This document shows positions 7,614-15,687 of a stretch of DNA of 64,000 nucleotides, in pieces; the stretch's first letter is position 1; the number at the start of each line of letters is the position of its first letter. This DNA is from Erythrobacter sanguineus (GTDB taxonomy: Bacteria; Pseudomonadota; Alphaproteobacteria; Sphingomonadales; Sphingomonadaceae). Location of the stretch: NCBI RefSeq assembly GCF_900143235.1, contig NZ_FRDF01000007.1, positions 1 through 64,000 of the forward strand, in the 5' to 3' direction. A model generated the notes under the pieces. That model saw only the letters and a list, made by a program, of their open reading frames with translations. It was not told where the DNA came from and did not search any database. The position numbers and the translations under genes are program-made.

Positions 7614-8392
7614 CCGTTCGCGTCCGCGTCATCCCCTGCCTTGATGTAGCCAATGGCCGCGTGGTCAAGGGCGTCAATTTCGTCGATCTGAAAGACGCGG
7701 GCGATCCGGTCGAACAGGCGCGCGCCTATGATGCGGCGGGGGCGGACGAGCTGTGTTTTCTCGACATTTCCGCCAGCCACGAAGGGCGCGGGACGTTGCT
7801 CGACATGGTGCGGCGCACCGCAGAAGTGTGCTTCATGCCGCTGACCGTGGGCGGCGGGGTGCGCAGCCCCGAGGACGCGCGCGCACTGCTGCTGGCAGGC
7901 GCGGATAAGGTCGCGGTGAATTCTGCCGCCGTCGCCCGGCCCGAACTGGTGGGCGAGATCGCTGCGCGCTTCGGCAGCCAGTGCGTCGTCGCCAGCGTCG
8001 ATGCGCGCCGGGTGGTGCCAACCACCGGCGAAGACGCGCCCAAGTGGGAAATCTTCACCCATGGCGGGCGCAAGCCTACGGGCATTGACGCGGTCGAATA
8101 TGCCCGCAAGGTCGCCGATCTTGGCGCGGGGGAATTGCTCGTCACCTCGATGGATGGGGACGGCACGAAAGCGGGCTATGACCTTGATCTGACCCGCACC
8201 ATTGCCGATGCCGTCAGCGTTCCGGTGATCGCCAGCGGCGGGGTGGGGAACCTCGAACACCTCGTGGATGGCGTGACGAAAGGCCATGCCAGCGCGGTGC
8301 TCGCTGCCAGCATCTTCCATTTCGGCACCCACTCCATCGCCGAGGCGCACAAGGCGCTGCGGGATGCAGGCTTGCCCGCGCGCGGGGTTTGA
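7610..8392 (+). CDS. hisF: Imidazole glycerol phosphate synthase, cyclase subunit
   Basis: Pairs with HisH to make imidazoleglycerol phosphate and AICAR. The sequence opens [19 protein letters not shown] with the catalytic Asp11 region, and has [11 protein letters not shown] and [11 protein letters not shown] phosphate-binding loops, as expected of a half-barrel repeat protein related to HisA. 260 residues, the normal length. Start codon ATG overlaps the hisA stop by 4 bases, indicating translational coupling. Confidence 0.95.
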   Translation: MTVRVRVIPCLDVANGRVVKGVNFVDLKDAGDPVEQARAYDAAGADELCFLDISASHEGRGTLLDMVRRTAEVCFMPLTVGGGVRSPEDARALLLAGADKVAVNSAAVARPELVGEIAARFGSQCVVASVDARRVVPTTGEDAPKWEIFTHGGRKPTGIDAVEYARKVADLGAGELLVTSMDGDGTKAGYDLDLTRTIADAVSVPVIASGGVGNLEHLVDGVTKGHASAVLAASIFHFGTHSIAEAHKALRDAGLPARGV

Positions 8393-8406
8393 TCGAAAGT
8401 AGCCCA

Positions 8407-8721
8407 ATGGACACTCTGACCCGCCTCGAAGCCACGATCGCCCAGCGTCTCACCGCCGCGCCGGAAGAAAGCTATGTTGCGAAACTGCACGCCAAGGGCC
8501 TGCCCAAGATCGCGCAGAAGCTCGGGGAGGAAGCGACCGAGGCGGTGATCGCCGCGTTGGCCGGGGACGAGGCAGAACTGGTGGGTGAAGCCGCCGACCT
8601 GTTGTTCCACCTGCTCGTCCTGCTCGGTGCCAAGGGCGTGGCGCTGGAGCAAGTGCTCGCCGAACTCGACCGGCGCGAAGGCGTGTCCGGCCTCGCCGAA
8701 AAAGCTGCACGGAGCGAATGA
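8407..8721 (+). CDS. hisE: Phosphoribosyl-ATP pyrophosphatase
   Basis: Removes pyrophosphate from phosphoribosyl-ATP, the second step of histidine synthesis. About 104 residues, all helical, with KLGEEATEAVIAAL and ELVGEAADLLFHLLVLL carrying the acidic metal-binding residues of this all-alpha NTP pyrophosphatase. HisI (the cyclohydrolase) is not fused to it and is not in the window. The ATG at 8407 is preferred to a TTG at 8389 that lies inside the hisF stop. Confidence 0.92.
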   Translation: MDTLTRLEATIAQRLTAAPEESYVAKLHAKGLPKIAQKLGEEATEAVIAALAGDEAELVGEAADLLFHLLVLLGAKGVALEQVLAELDRREGVSGLAEKAARSE

Positions 8722-9101
8722 TGCCAATCGACCCGACCTTGCCCTATGACGACAACAACATTTTTGCGAAGATTCTGCGCGGGGAAATCCCGTCGAAGAA
8801 GGTCTATGAAGACGACTGGGCCTTCGCCTTCGAGGATATCAATCCGCAGGCCGAGATCCACACGCTGGTGGTGCCCAAAGGTCGCTATGTGAGCTGGGAC
8901 GATTTCAGCGCCAAAGCCTCCGATGCGGAAATCGGCGGGTTTATCCGCGCGGTGGGCGAGGTGGCCCGGGCCAAGGGACTGGTCGAGCCGGGCTACCGCC
9001 TGATGGCCAATATCGGCGCCCATGGCGGGCAGGAAGTGTCGCATCTGCATGTGCATATCTTCGGCGGACAACCTTTGGGGCCGATGATCCTGCGGCGATA
9101 G
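8718..9101 (+). CDS. HIT-family nucleotide-binding protein (HinT-like)
   Basis: 127 residues with the histidine-triad signature HLHVHIFGG near residue 115 and the N-terminal FAKILRGEIPSKKVYED of HinT proteins. Members hydrolyse adenosine phosphoramidates and related AMP conjugates. It overlaps the hisE stop by 4 bases, an arrangement common in alphaproteobacterial his operons, although no histidine role is proven. A second ATG at 8721 is possible. Confidence 0.9.
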   Translation: MMPIDPTLPYDDNNIFAKILRGEIPSKKVYEDDWAFAFEDINPQAEIHTLVVPKGRYVSWDDFSAKASDAEIGGFIRAVGEVARAKGLVEPGYRLMANIGAHGGQEVSHLHVHIFGGQPLGPMILRR

Positions 9102-9190
9102 CGGCGCGGCGGAATCCATTCCGCTGCCATTCATCGACAAAACGCAAACACCGGCCTTTGCAGCGATTTCCTGCTGCGCTAGTGCGGGCA

Positions 9191-9640
9191 ATGATGACCT
9201 CTCCCAATCCCCCCGGCGGCGTGATCGACGGTGCGCGGCATCTTTATGCCGTGCGCGTCTATTACGAGGATACTGATCTGTCGGGGATCACCTATCACGC
9301 CAATTACCTGCGCTGGTTCGAGCGCGCCCGTTCCGATCTCCTGCGCCTGCTCGGCATCGATCAGCGCGGTGCGATAGAGGGCGGGGAGGGCGCCTATGCC
9401 CTGTCCGAGGTCAACCTGAAGTACCTCCGGCCCGCGAAGCTTGACGATGACGTGGTGATCGAAACCCGTTGCACCGAACTTGGCGCGGCATCCTGCCGGA
9501 TGCACCAGATCGCGCGTCGGGGTGATGACATCCTGTGCGCGGCGCACCTGCGCGTCGGCTTTATCACGCTTGATGGCCGCCCGCGCCGCCAGCCCGCCGC
9601 ATGGCGCGCTGCCTTCCAGACCTTCATGAACGAGGATTGA
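9191..9640 (+). CDS. ybgC: Tol-Pal-associated acyl-CoA thioesterase
   Basis: A hot-dog-fold thioesterase of 149 residues. The active-site segment YYEDTDLSGITYHANYLRWFERARSD is complete in sequence, with the catalytic Asp (residue 29 region) and the Tyr-His pair that follows. The gene begins the ybgC-tolQRAB-pal cluster, as in many proteobacteria, and its product is thought to act on short-chain or phospholipid-related acyl thioesters. The ATG at 9191 is chosen; upstream starts add an unlikely 11 residues. tolQ begins 8 bases downstream. Confidence 0.9.
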   Translation: MMTSPNPPGGVIDGARHLYAVRVYYEDTDLSGITYHANYLRWFERARSDLLRLLGIDQRGAIEGGEGAYALSEVNLKYLRPAKLDDDVVIETRCTELGAASCRMHQIARRGDDILCAAHLRVGFITLDGRPRRQPAAWRAAFQTFMNED

Positions 9641-9647
9641 TAGACAC

Positions 9648-10346
9648 GTGACGCTCGCCCTCTCCAGCGCCGCTGCTGCTCCGGCCCGGCTCGACCCGGT
9701 CGACCTGTTCCTGCAGGCCGATATCATTGTGCAGGCGGTGATGATCGGCCTTATCCTCGCCAGCATCTGGGTGTGGATGATCATCGTCTCGTTCAGCCTG
9801 CGGATCGGCAAGCTCGACAAGGCCTCGCGCGAATACGAGGGCGAGTTCTGGGGTGAGCGGGACACGCAGACGCTGGTCGGCAAGGCGCAGCGCAAGGAAA
9901 TTCCCGCTGCCCGCGTGGTCGGCGCAGGGCTGGATGAATGGAAGAAATCCACCGCCAAACAGCCGGTTGACCGCGATGCCACCCGCCAGCGCATCGGCGC
10001 GGCGATGGAAAGCCAGGTCGCGGAAGAAGCGGACGAGTTGGCCGGACGGCTCAATTTCCTCGCCACGGTCGGATCGGTCGCGCCCTTTGTCGGCCTGTTC
10101 GGCACGGTGTGGGGGATCATGAACAGCTTCTTCCAGATCGGCGCGCAACAAAGCGCCAGCCTCGCCGTGGTCGCCCCCGGCATCGCCGAGGCGCTGTTTG
10201 CCACCGCCATCGGCCTGTTCGCCGCCATCCCGGCGGTGATCGCCTATAACCGCTTCTCGGGCTTGGTGAATGTCTACGAGGCCAAGCTCCAGCGCTTTGC
10301 CGACAAGGTCCATGCCGGGCTGAGCAGGGAACTGGATCGTATCTGA
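9648..10346 (+). CDS. tolQ: Tol-Pal proton-motor subunit TolQ
   Basis: Inner-membrane protein of the motor that energises outer-membrane constriction during division. 232 residues, three membrane segments: one near residues 25-50 and a pair after residue 140, with [19 protein letters not shown] and [21 protein letters not shown] as family signatures. GTG start at 9648. It shares the base A of its stop with the tolR ATG, so the two are coupled. It works with TolR as an ExbB/ExbD-like proton channel. Confidence 0.94.
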   Translation: MTLALSSAAAAPARLDPVDLFLQADIIVQAVMIGLILASIWVWMIIVSFSLRIGKLDKASREYEGEFWGERDTQTLVGKAQRKEIPAARVVGAGLDEWKKSTAKQPVDRDATRQRIGAAMESQVAEEADELAGRLNFLATVGSVAPFVGLFGTVWGIMNSFFQIGAQQSASLAVVAPGIAEALFATAIGLFAAIPAVIAYNRFSGLVNVYEAKLQRFADKVHAGLSRELDRI

Positions 10347-10792
10347 TGGGGATGGGTGTCGCCTCTTCCTCGCGCCGCAGAGGCACCAAGCGTACGCGCC
10401 GCGCCGCGATGGCCGAAATCAACGTCACCCCGCTGGTGGATGTGATGTTGGTGCTGCTGATCATCTTCATGGTGACGGTGACGCTGCCCGCCGTCGGCGT
10501 GCCGGTGGAACTGCCCGAAAGCCGGGCTGCGGCGGTGGAGGAGCAGCCCGATCAGATCACCATTTCGATCGACCGGGCGGGCGTGATCTATATCGAAAAC
10601 GAAGCCGTGGCCGCGGGCCGCTTGCCCGAGGCGCTTGAAGCACTGGATCGCGGCAGCCAGCAACCGCTGATCGTCCTGCGCGGCGATCGCAGCCTCGATT
10701 ATGGCCGGGTGATGGCAGTGATGGGCGAGTTGGGCCGGAGCGGCTTCACCTCGATCTCGCTGGTCACCGACGGTTCAGTAACGCCCCCATAA
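10346..10792 (+). CDS. tolR: Tol-Pal proton-motor subunit TolR
   Basis: 148 residues, with one membrane segment close to the N-terminus. The motif INVTPLVDVMLVLLIIFMVT contains the conserved Asp of the TolR/ExbD proton path. The periplasmic domain follows from residue 50 and should dimerise and bind peptidoglycan. Start overlaps the tolQ stop. tolA follows after 12 bases. Confidence 0.94.
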   Translation: MGMGVASSSRRRGTKRTRRAAMAEINVTPLVDVMLVLLIIFMVTVTLPAVGVPVELPESRAAAVEEQPDQITISIDRAGVIYIENEAVAAGRLPEALEALDRGSQQPLIVLRGDRSLDYGRVMAVMGELGRSGFTSISLVTDGSVTPP

Positions 10793-10804
10793 GCGAGCCT
10801 CAGC

Positions 10805-11617
10805 ATGGGAGACATCGCCTTTCGTCAGGAGGAGAAGATCGGCTTCGCCGCAGCATTGGTGCTGCATGGCGCGCTGGTGGCGGTGCTGTTGATGCAGGCG
10901 GTGCGATCCGACGTGTCGGTGTTTCCTGAGCGGATGACCGTGAGCCTTGCGACCGAAGTGGGTCTGGAGGCGGCCTCGCCCGATCCGGTCGCGGAAAGCC
11001 GCGCCGCGATTGCGCCGACGCTGGCCGATGATCCCGCACCAGCCCCCGAACCCGCGCCCGCCGAGCGGGTGGAACGCGCCGCGCCCGCGCTGCCGCCCCG
11101 GCCCGCCGCCCGCACCGCGACCACCCCGCCTGCTCCCGCGCGTGACCGTTCGCGCCCTGACCGCACGCCTGCGCCCAAACCGAGCCCTTCGCCCGCCAAG
11201 GCGACGGAGCGCGGCGGCGGCAGCCGGATCGGCGATGATTTCCTGTCGGGCAAGGGCAGCTCGACCACGACCGATGAAACCCGCGCCCCGGCGGCGAAGT
11301 TCGGTTCGGCCGAGCGCGCCGCGCTGTCCTCTGCCATCACCCGCCAGTTGCGCCCGCACTGGACCGCGCCTTCGGGCGTGGACGCCGAAAGGCTTGTCTC
11401 GACCGTTTCGTGGGATCTCAATCCCGATGGCACGCTGAAGGGCCGCCCGCGCTGCAAGACCGATCCGGCCAGCATCACCGCAGGCAATCAGCCGCAGGCC
11501 GGCCTGCATTGCGAGCGCGCCATTCGTGCGGTTCAACTGGCAGCCCCTTTCAATCTCCCCGAACAATTCTACGATCGCTGGAAAGCGCTAGAATGGCAAT
11601 TCGACCGAAGGCTCTGA
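10805..11617 (+). CDS. tolA: TolA-like envelope-spanning protein
   Basis: 270 residues. An N-terminal membrane anchor (KIGFAAALVLHGALVAVLLM, residues 11-30) is followed by a Pro/Ala/Arg-rich middle (residues 60-150) and a C-terminal globular region (residues 170-270) with two Cys (GRPRCK and GLHCERA). It links the TolQR motor to TolB-Pal. The central part is Pro-rich and far shorter than the long helical rod of E. coli TolA, which is common in alphaproteobacteria. The family assignment rests strongly on position. Confidence 0.85.
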   Translation: MGDIAFRQEEKIGFAAALVLHGALVAVLLMQAVRSDVSVFPERMTVSLATEVGLEAASPDPVAESRAAIAPTLADDPAPAPEPAPAERVERAAPALPPRPAARTATTPPAPARDRSRPDRTPAPKPSPSPAKATERGGGSRIGDDFLSGKGSSTTTDETRAPAAKFGSAERAALSSAITRQLRPHWTAPSGVDAERLVSTVSWDLNPDGTLKGRPRCKTDPASITAGNQPQAGLHCERAIRAVQLAAPFNLPEQFYDRWKALEWQFDRRL

Positions 11618-11618
11618 C

Positions 11619-13028
11619 ATGACCAAGACCTATCTCCTGTTTCTGACCGCCGCGCTGATCGCTGCGCCCGCTGCTGCTCAGGGCGCGCAGGATCTCGGCG
11701 CGCCGGTGGGGGAGGATGGCCCGGTCGAGACCATCGCGGTCGAGGGCGATGATGCCGATGGCCCGCTGCGCGGCACCGTCACCGACGAATCCGCATGGTC
11801 GGATATCGGCATCGCCATCCCCGCCTTCGCCACGGATCGTGATCGGCCCACCCCGGCCAATGCCGATGGCACCGAAGCCCTGGGCCGCGAAGTTGCGCGG
11901 GTCATCACCGCCAACCTGCGCAATAACGGCCTGTTCAAGCCGGTCGGCCCCGACAGCCTGCCGCAGCCCGCTTTCCCGCAGATCACCGCGCCCGCCTTTG
12001 GCAACTGGAGCGGTCGCGGCGCGGAGATGTTGGTGCATGGCTATGTCCGCGCGCGTGACGATGGCCGGCTGGTGGTCGGCTGCTACCTCTACGATGTCGC
12101 TTTGCAGAACGAGCTGGTGCGCGAAGGCTGGGTCGTCGGCCCGGCCGACTGGCGGCGCGCGGCGCACAAGTGCAGCGACCTGATCTTTGCGCGGCTGACC
12201 GGCGAAAGCCCGTTCTTCGACAGCCGCATCGCCTATATTGCCGAAACCGGGCCGAAGGACCGCCGGGTCAAGCGGCTGGCGGTGATGGACAGCGACGGGG
12301 CCAACCACCGCTTCCTGACGCTGGGCAGCGCCACCGCGCTCACCCCGCGCTATTCGCCCGACTATTCGAAGATCCTCTACCTCTCCTATGTCGACGGCAA
12401 TCCGCGCATCTATGTCTATGACATCGGCAGCGGAAAACAGACGCTGGTGACCGAAAACCGCAACCCCACCATCGCCCCGCGCTGGTCGCCCGATGGGCAG
12501 TCGATCCTCTATTCGATGGCGGTGGCCGGCAATACCGACATCTACCGCGTGCCTGCGACCGGTGGCCAAAGCGTGCGGCTGACCAACAATCCCGGCATCG
12601 ACGTGGGCGGATCCTACTCGCCCGATGGCCGCAAGATCGTGTTCGAAAGCGACCGTTCAGGTAGCCAGCAATGCTATGTGATGGACGCCGATGGTTCCAA
12701 CCAGAAGCGCATCAGCTTTTTCGGCGGGCGCTGCGCCACGCCCGAATGGAGCCCGCGCGGCGACCAGATCGCCTTCACCCGCATTGCCGGGGATTTCAAC
12801 GTCGCGGTGATGAACACCAGCGGCGGCAGTATAAGGGTGCTGACCCGGGGTTGGCAGGACGAGGCCCCGACATGGGCGCCCAATGGCCGCATCATCCAGT
12901 TCTTCCGGACGGAAAAGAACACCGGGCGTTCGGGCATCTGGCAGGTCGATCTGACCGGCCAGAACGAACGCCGCCTGCCAACCCCGGTCGATGCCTCGGA
13001 CCCGGCATGGGGCCCGATCCGTCCGTAA
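11619..13028 (+). CDS. tolB: Periplasmic beta-propeller protein TolB
   Basis: 469 residues. A signal peptide (TYLLFLTAALIAAPAAAQ) is followed by an N-terminal domain (to about residue 190) and a six-bladed propeller of repeats such as YSPDYSKILYLSY, WSPDGQSILYSM, YSPDGRKIVFESDRSG and WSPRGDQIAFTR. It binds Pal and TolA in the periplasm. It begins one base after the tolA stop. Confidence 0.95.
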   Translation: MTKTYLLFLTAALIAAPAAAQGAQDLGAPVGEDGPVETIAVEGDDADGPLRGTVTDESAWSDIGIAIPAFATDRDRPTPANADGTEALGREVARVITANLRNNGLFKPVGPDSLPQPAFPQITAPAFGNWSGRGAEMLVHGYVRARDDGRLVVGCYLYDVALQNELVREGWVVGPADWRRAAHKCSDLIFARLTGESPFFDSRIAYIAETGPKDRRVKRLAVMDSDGANHRFLTLGSATALTPRYSPDYSKILYLSYVDGNPRIYVYDIGSGKQTLVTENRNPTIAPRWSPDGQSILYSMAVAGNTDIYRVPATGGQSVRLTNNPGIDVGGSYSPDGRKIVFESDRSGSQQCYVMDADGSNQKRISFFGGRCATPEWSPRGDQIAFTRIAGDFNVAVMNTSGGSIRVLTRGWQDEAPTWAPNGRIIQFFRTEKNTGRSGIWQVDLTGQNERRLPTPVDASDPAWGPIRP

Positions 13029-13070
13029 TGCATCTGATTTTTCTACCGATCACTTGAAAGGAACAGTGCG

Positions 13071-13592
13071 ATGAATACCAAGATTGCCACGATCCTGCTG
13101 CTGGCTTCGGCCACGACGCTGGCCGCCTGCGCCAAGAAGGCGCCCGAACAGCTGCCGCCGCCGCCGCCCGCGACTGTCCAACCGACCCCTCAGCCGACTC
13201 CGCAGGTGCAGCCCACCGGCCCGCAGGTCGGATCGCAAGACCATTTTGCGGCCGCGGTCGGTTCGGCCACCACGATCTATTTCGATACCGACCGGTATAA
13301 TGTCGATTCGCAGGATGCCGCCGCGCTGCAGGCACAGGCGCAGTATTTCGCGCGCTATCCGCAGATCAGCTTCACCATTCAGGGGCATGCCGACGAACGC
13401 GGCACGCGCGAATACAACCTTGCGCTGGGCGAACGCCGCGCCAATGCGGCGAAGAACTTCCTCGTCAGCCTCGGGGTTGATCCGGGCCGGATCGCGGTGG
13501 TGAGCTACGGCAAGGAACGCCCGGTGGCGCTGGGATCAAACGAAGGCGCGTGGGCGCAGAACCGCCGCGCTGCAAGCGTGATCATCACCTGA
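13071..13592 (+). CDS. pal: Peptidoglycan-associated lipoprotein
   Basis: 173 residues, with a lipobox (TLAACAKK, lipidated Cys near residue 20), then a Pro/Gln-rich linker and an OmpA-type peptidoglycan-binding domain from about residue 65 (IYFDTDRYNVDS, then QGHADERGTREYNLALGERRA). It anchors the outer membrane to the cell wall and is the last gene of the Tol-Pal cluster, 42 bases after tolB. Confidence 0.95.
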   Translation: MNTKIATILLLASATTLAACAKKAPEQLPPPPPATVQPTPQPTPQVQPTGPQVGSQDHFAAAVGSATTIYFDTDRYNVDSQDAAALQAQAQYFARYPQISFTIQGHADERGTREYNLALGERRANAAKNFLVSLGVDPGRIAVVSYGKERPVALGSNEGAWAQNRRAASVIIT

Positions 13593-13595
13593 CGA

Positions 13596-13757
13596 TCAGC
13601 CATGAAGCAGGCCGGGTGAAAGCTCGGCCTGCATGTCATAGGGCGATGACGCAACCGGCGCTTCGACCCCGGCCAGATCGCGCGCGCTGGTGATGACGCA
13701 CAGCCCGGCAAGTGCAAGCACGGAAAACAGGCTGGAGAGGGTCAGTTGCGGGCTCAT
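13596..13757 (-). CDS. Small hypothetical exported or membrane peptide
   Basis: A 53-residue frame beginning MSPQLTLSSLFSVLALAGLC, a classic hydrophobic signal or anchor, followed by a polar tail (ARDLAGVEAPVASSPYDMQ). It faces the end of pal and is divergent from the J-domain gene. No family is recognised. The GC-rich DNA makes chance frames common, but the N-terminus is plausible for a real small protein. An in-frame start at 13787 is less likely. Confidence 0.45.
   Translation of the reverse strand: MSPQLTLSSLFSVLALAGLCVITSARDLAGVEAPVASSPYDMQAELSPGLLHG
13607..13632. terminator. Hairpin downstream of pal
   Basis: GCAGGCCG (13607-13614) pairs with CGGCCTGC (13625-13632) around a 10-base loop, 14 bases after the pal stop. 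There is no T run after it, so it may be a weak or Rho-assisted terminator or an mRNA-end stabiliser. It also overlaps the 3' end of the small minus-strand frame. Confidence 0.45.
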
Positions 13758-13857
13758 GTCTTTGCGGTCTTTCCCGCACGCGAACAAACTGCGTGCGTCA
13801 ATCTTCTATTGCAACGCAACATTTCACATTGCAACTTGTTCCCGTGATCGCACCGCT

Positions 13858-13885
13858 TTGCTTTGTGCGCCACCTGCCCTAGATT
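13858..13885 (+). promoter_or_regulatory. Candidate promoter of the J-domain gene
   Basis: TTGCTT (13858-13863) and TAGATT (13880-13885) are 16 bases apart, 57 bases before the ATG at 13942. An AT-rich patch with TTGCAACG and TTGCAACT lies just upstream. By eye only. Confidence 0.35.
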
Positions 13886-13941
13886 GGTCGCCTGATGCCA
13901 TCGACCAACCACATGACGCCCCGCGCCTGCGGTGATTCCAG

Positions 13942-14475
13942 ATGACCCGTGCCAAGCGTTCGCTCGACTGGGGCTTTCCGCGCTGGCGGGCCTATGGTTC
14001 GTCGCGGGAAGCCGCCAACGTCCGCATCTGCGACCGGCACGGCTGCGACGAGCCGGGCAATTGCCCCGCGCCCAAGGCCCCCAACAGCCGCGACCGGTGG
14101 TATTTCTGCCAGAAACACGCCGCCGAATATAATTCGCGGTGGGATTACTTCGAAGGTCTCGAAAAGGCCGAGAAGGAGGAACGCGCCCGCGCCGAACGGC
14201 AGGAAAGCGCAGGCTATGCCGAAAGCGCGCATTATGGCTGGGCCGGGTCGGGCGATGGCTCGCGCTCTGCCGATGAAATGCGCGCGCTGGAGGTGCTGGG
14301 GCTGGAGACGGACGCCGATTTTGCCGACATCAAGAAGGCTTACCGCGCGCGCGCCAAGGAAGTGCATCCCGATGTGAAGCCCGGCGATGCCGAGGCCGCG
14401 AAGCAATTCCAGCTGATCCAGACCAGCTACGAAGTCCTGCGCGCGGCGGAGGAACGCCGCGAATGGCGGGGTTGA
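13942..14475 (+). CDS. J-domain protein with N-terminal Cys-rich (zinc-like) segment
   Basis: 177 residues. The C-terminal J domain (about 112-177) has the HPD motif (KEVHPDV, His142-Pro143-Asp144), which stimulates the ATPase of DnaK. The first part has Cys30, Cys35, Cys41, Cys56 and His59 (ICDRHGCDEPGNC, then YFCQKHAAEY), which may hold a metal. A charged helix (residues 70-90) joins the two. There is no Gly/Phe region or standard DnaJ zinc finger, so this is a specialised co-chaperone, not DnaJ itself. Its client is unknown. It is monocistronic as far as can be seen. Confidence 0.85.
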   Translation: MTRAKRSLDWGFPRWRAYGSSREAANVRICDRHGCDEPGNCPAPKAPNSRDRWYFCQKHAAEYNSRWDYFEGLEKAEKEERARAERQESAGYAESAHYGWAGSGDGSRSADEMRALEVLGLETDADFADIKKAYRARAKEVHPDVKPGDAEAAKQFQLIQTSYEVLRAAEERREWRG

Positions 14476-14517
14476 TCGGCTGATACGAAATCGCGCGAGG
14501 TGCGACCCATACCTCCC

Positions 14518-14571
14518 GCCACCCCTCTCCAGCCTGCCACCCCTCTCCAGCCTGCCACCCCTCTCCAGCCG
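14518..14571. repeat. 18-bp tandem repeat, three units
   Basis: GCCACCCCTCTCCAGCCT is repeated at 14518, 14536 and 14554; the third unit ends in G instead of T. Pyrimidine-rich on the plus strand. Seen directly; variable copy number between strains would be expected. Confidence 0.9.
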
Positions 14572-14665
14572 GCCACCATCACCGCGTCAGATCACGCGGC
14601 TGCTTTCCTACCTGCCGCAGAACTGACAGTGTCGCACCGATGACCTGTCACGCCCCTTTCTGCAG

Positions 14666-14699
14666 CCGCGCGATGGTGCGATTTGGGGGCGCGGTTTTT
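14666..14699 (+). terminator. Probable intrinsic terminator
   Basis: CCGCGC (14666-14671) pairs with GCGCGG (14689-14694), followed by TTTTT (14695-14699). An alternative pairing of CGCCCC (14651-14656) with GGGGCG (14686-14691) would compete with it. Orientation fits transcripts coming from the J-domain gene. Stem of six with a 17-base loop, so moderate confidence. Confidence 0.5.
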
Positions 14700-14796
14700 C
14701 TGTCTCTGGACAGTGTCTCATGTGTCTCCAACACGTGCCGCGCGCCGGGCCGTGATCTGCGCCGTTTCTGAGCTGTGATCGTTGCAGGAAGGCGCG

Positions 14797-15633
14797 CTAG
14801 GCCGGGGGCGGCCCGGCAAACCCCTTGCCCGCCGAGTCGATCTGCGGATCGGGATTGTCGTTCCACCACGCCACGTCCTTCCACGGGCGCACATCGATCT
14901 CGTGGCTCCAGCAATTGCGCGGCTGATGGGCGAGATGCCAGTAGGTTTCGGCCAGCACGGCGGGATCGATCACCCCGTCGCGGCCCTTGCCCGCCTTGAA
15001 CGCATCATACTTGTCGCCCAGCAGCTTGCCGAGCGTGTCGGGTGCATCGACAGCGCCATCGACCACCACATGGGCGACATGGACGCCTTGGGGGCCAAAT
15101 TCGGCGTTGAGGGTCTGGCACAGCATCCGCCGCCCGCCCATGGCCGCGGCGTGGCTGTGCTGACCGGCATTGCCGCGCATCGCCGCGGTGGCAGAGGTGA
15201 CCAGCAGTGTGCCGTGCGCGCCGGACTTCGAACGATCGACCATCAGCGGGAACAGCGCATGGGCAAGCCGGAACACCCCATAGGTGCCCAGCCGCCAGCC
15301 GAGCTCGAAAATGCGGTGCGGGGTGGCATCCAGTGCGCGATTGCCGATCTGCGCGCCGAGATTGTAGAGCGCGCAGTGGATCGGGCCGATATCGGCCTCG
15401 GTGCGCGCCACCAGTTCCTCGATCGCCCCGTCATCGGCGGCGTTGATCAGCGTGCCGCTGGCCGATCCGCCCGCCGCCTCGATCTGGTCCACCAGCCGTG
15501 CGAGGCCCGCCTCGTCGCTGCGTCGTGCCAGCACCGCGTGATAGCCCCCGGCGGCAAAGCGCATCGCGGCATTGCCCCCGATCCCGGCGCCCGCGCCGAT
15601 CACGAGGAACACGGGTTTGCGGCTGTCTGTCAT
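14797..15633 (-). CDS. Short-chain dehydrogenase/reductase-like protein lacking the catalytic Tyr-Lys pair
   Basis: 278 residues with a Rossmann start FLVIGAGAGIGGNAA (glycine motif at residues 13-20), a central region YNLGAQIG in place of NNAG, and a conserved Ser147 in LLVTSATAAMRG. The Tyr and Lys of the YxxxK site, expected at about residues 160 and 164, are Ser and Ala (GQHSHAAAM). It may therefore bind NAD(P) without classical SDR chemistry, or use other residues. The long C-terminus ends in a Trp- and Pro-rich segment (KDVAWWNDNPDP). The nearest upstream gene is the PLP enzyme on the same strand, 54 bases away. Confidence 0.8.
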   Translation of the reverse strand: MTDSRKPVFLVIGAGAGIGGNAAMRFAAGGYHAVLARRSDEAGLARLVDQIEAAGGSASGTLINAADDGAIEELVARTEADIGPIHCALYNLGAQIGNRALDATPHRIFELGWRLGTYGVFRLAHALFPLMVDRSKSGAHGTLLVTSATAAMRGNAGQHSHAAAMGGRRMLCQTLNAEFGPQGVHVAHVVVDGAVDAPDTLGKLLGDKYDAFKAGKGRDGVIDPAVLAETYWHLAHQPRNCWSHEIDVRPWKDVAWWNDNPDPQIDSAGKGFAGPPPA

Positions 15634-15687
15634 GGCTGGTTTCTCCCCTCGCTGATGCGTGTGGCCTAGCAGGCGATGGAAGGAAAC

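Larger units (their letters stand above)
14476..14796. other. Intergenic stretch with a tandem repeat and a terminator-like hairpin
   Basis: No convincing gene. It holds three 18-bp tandem units (14518-14571) and a GC-rich hairpin with a T run (14666-14699). The distance of the hairpin from the J-domain stop (about 190 bases) leaves room for a long 3' UTR or a small RNA, but no promoter for one could be named. Confidence 0.6.
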
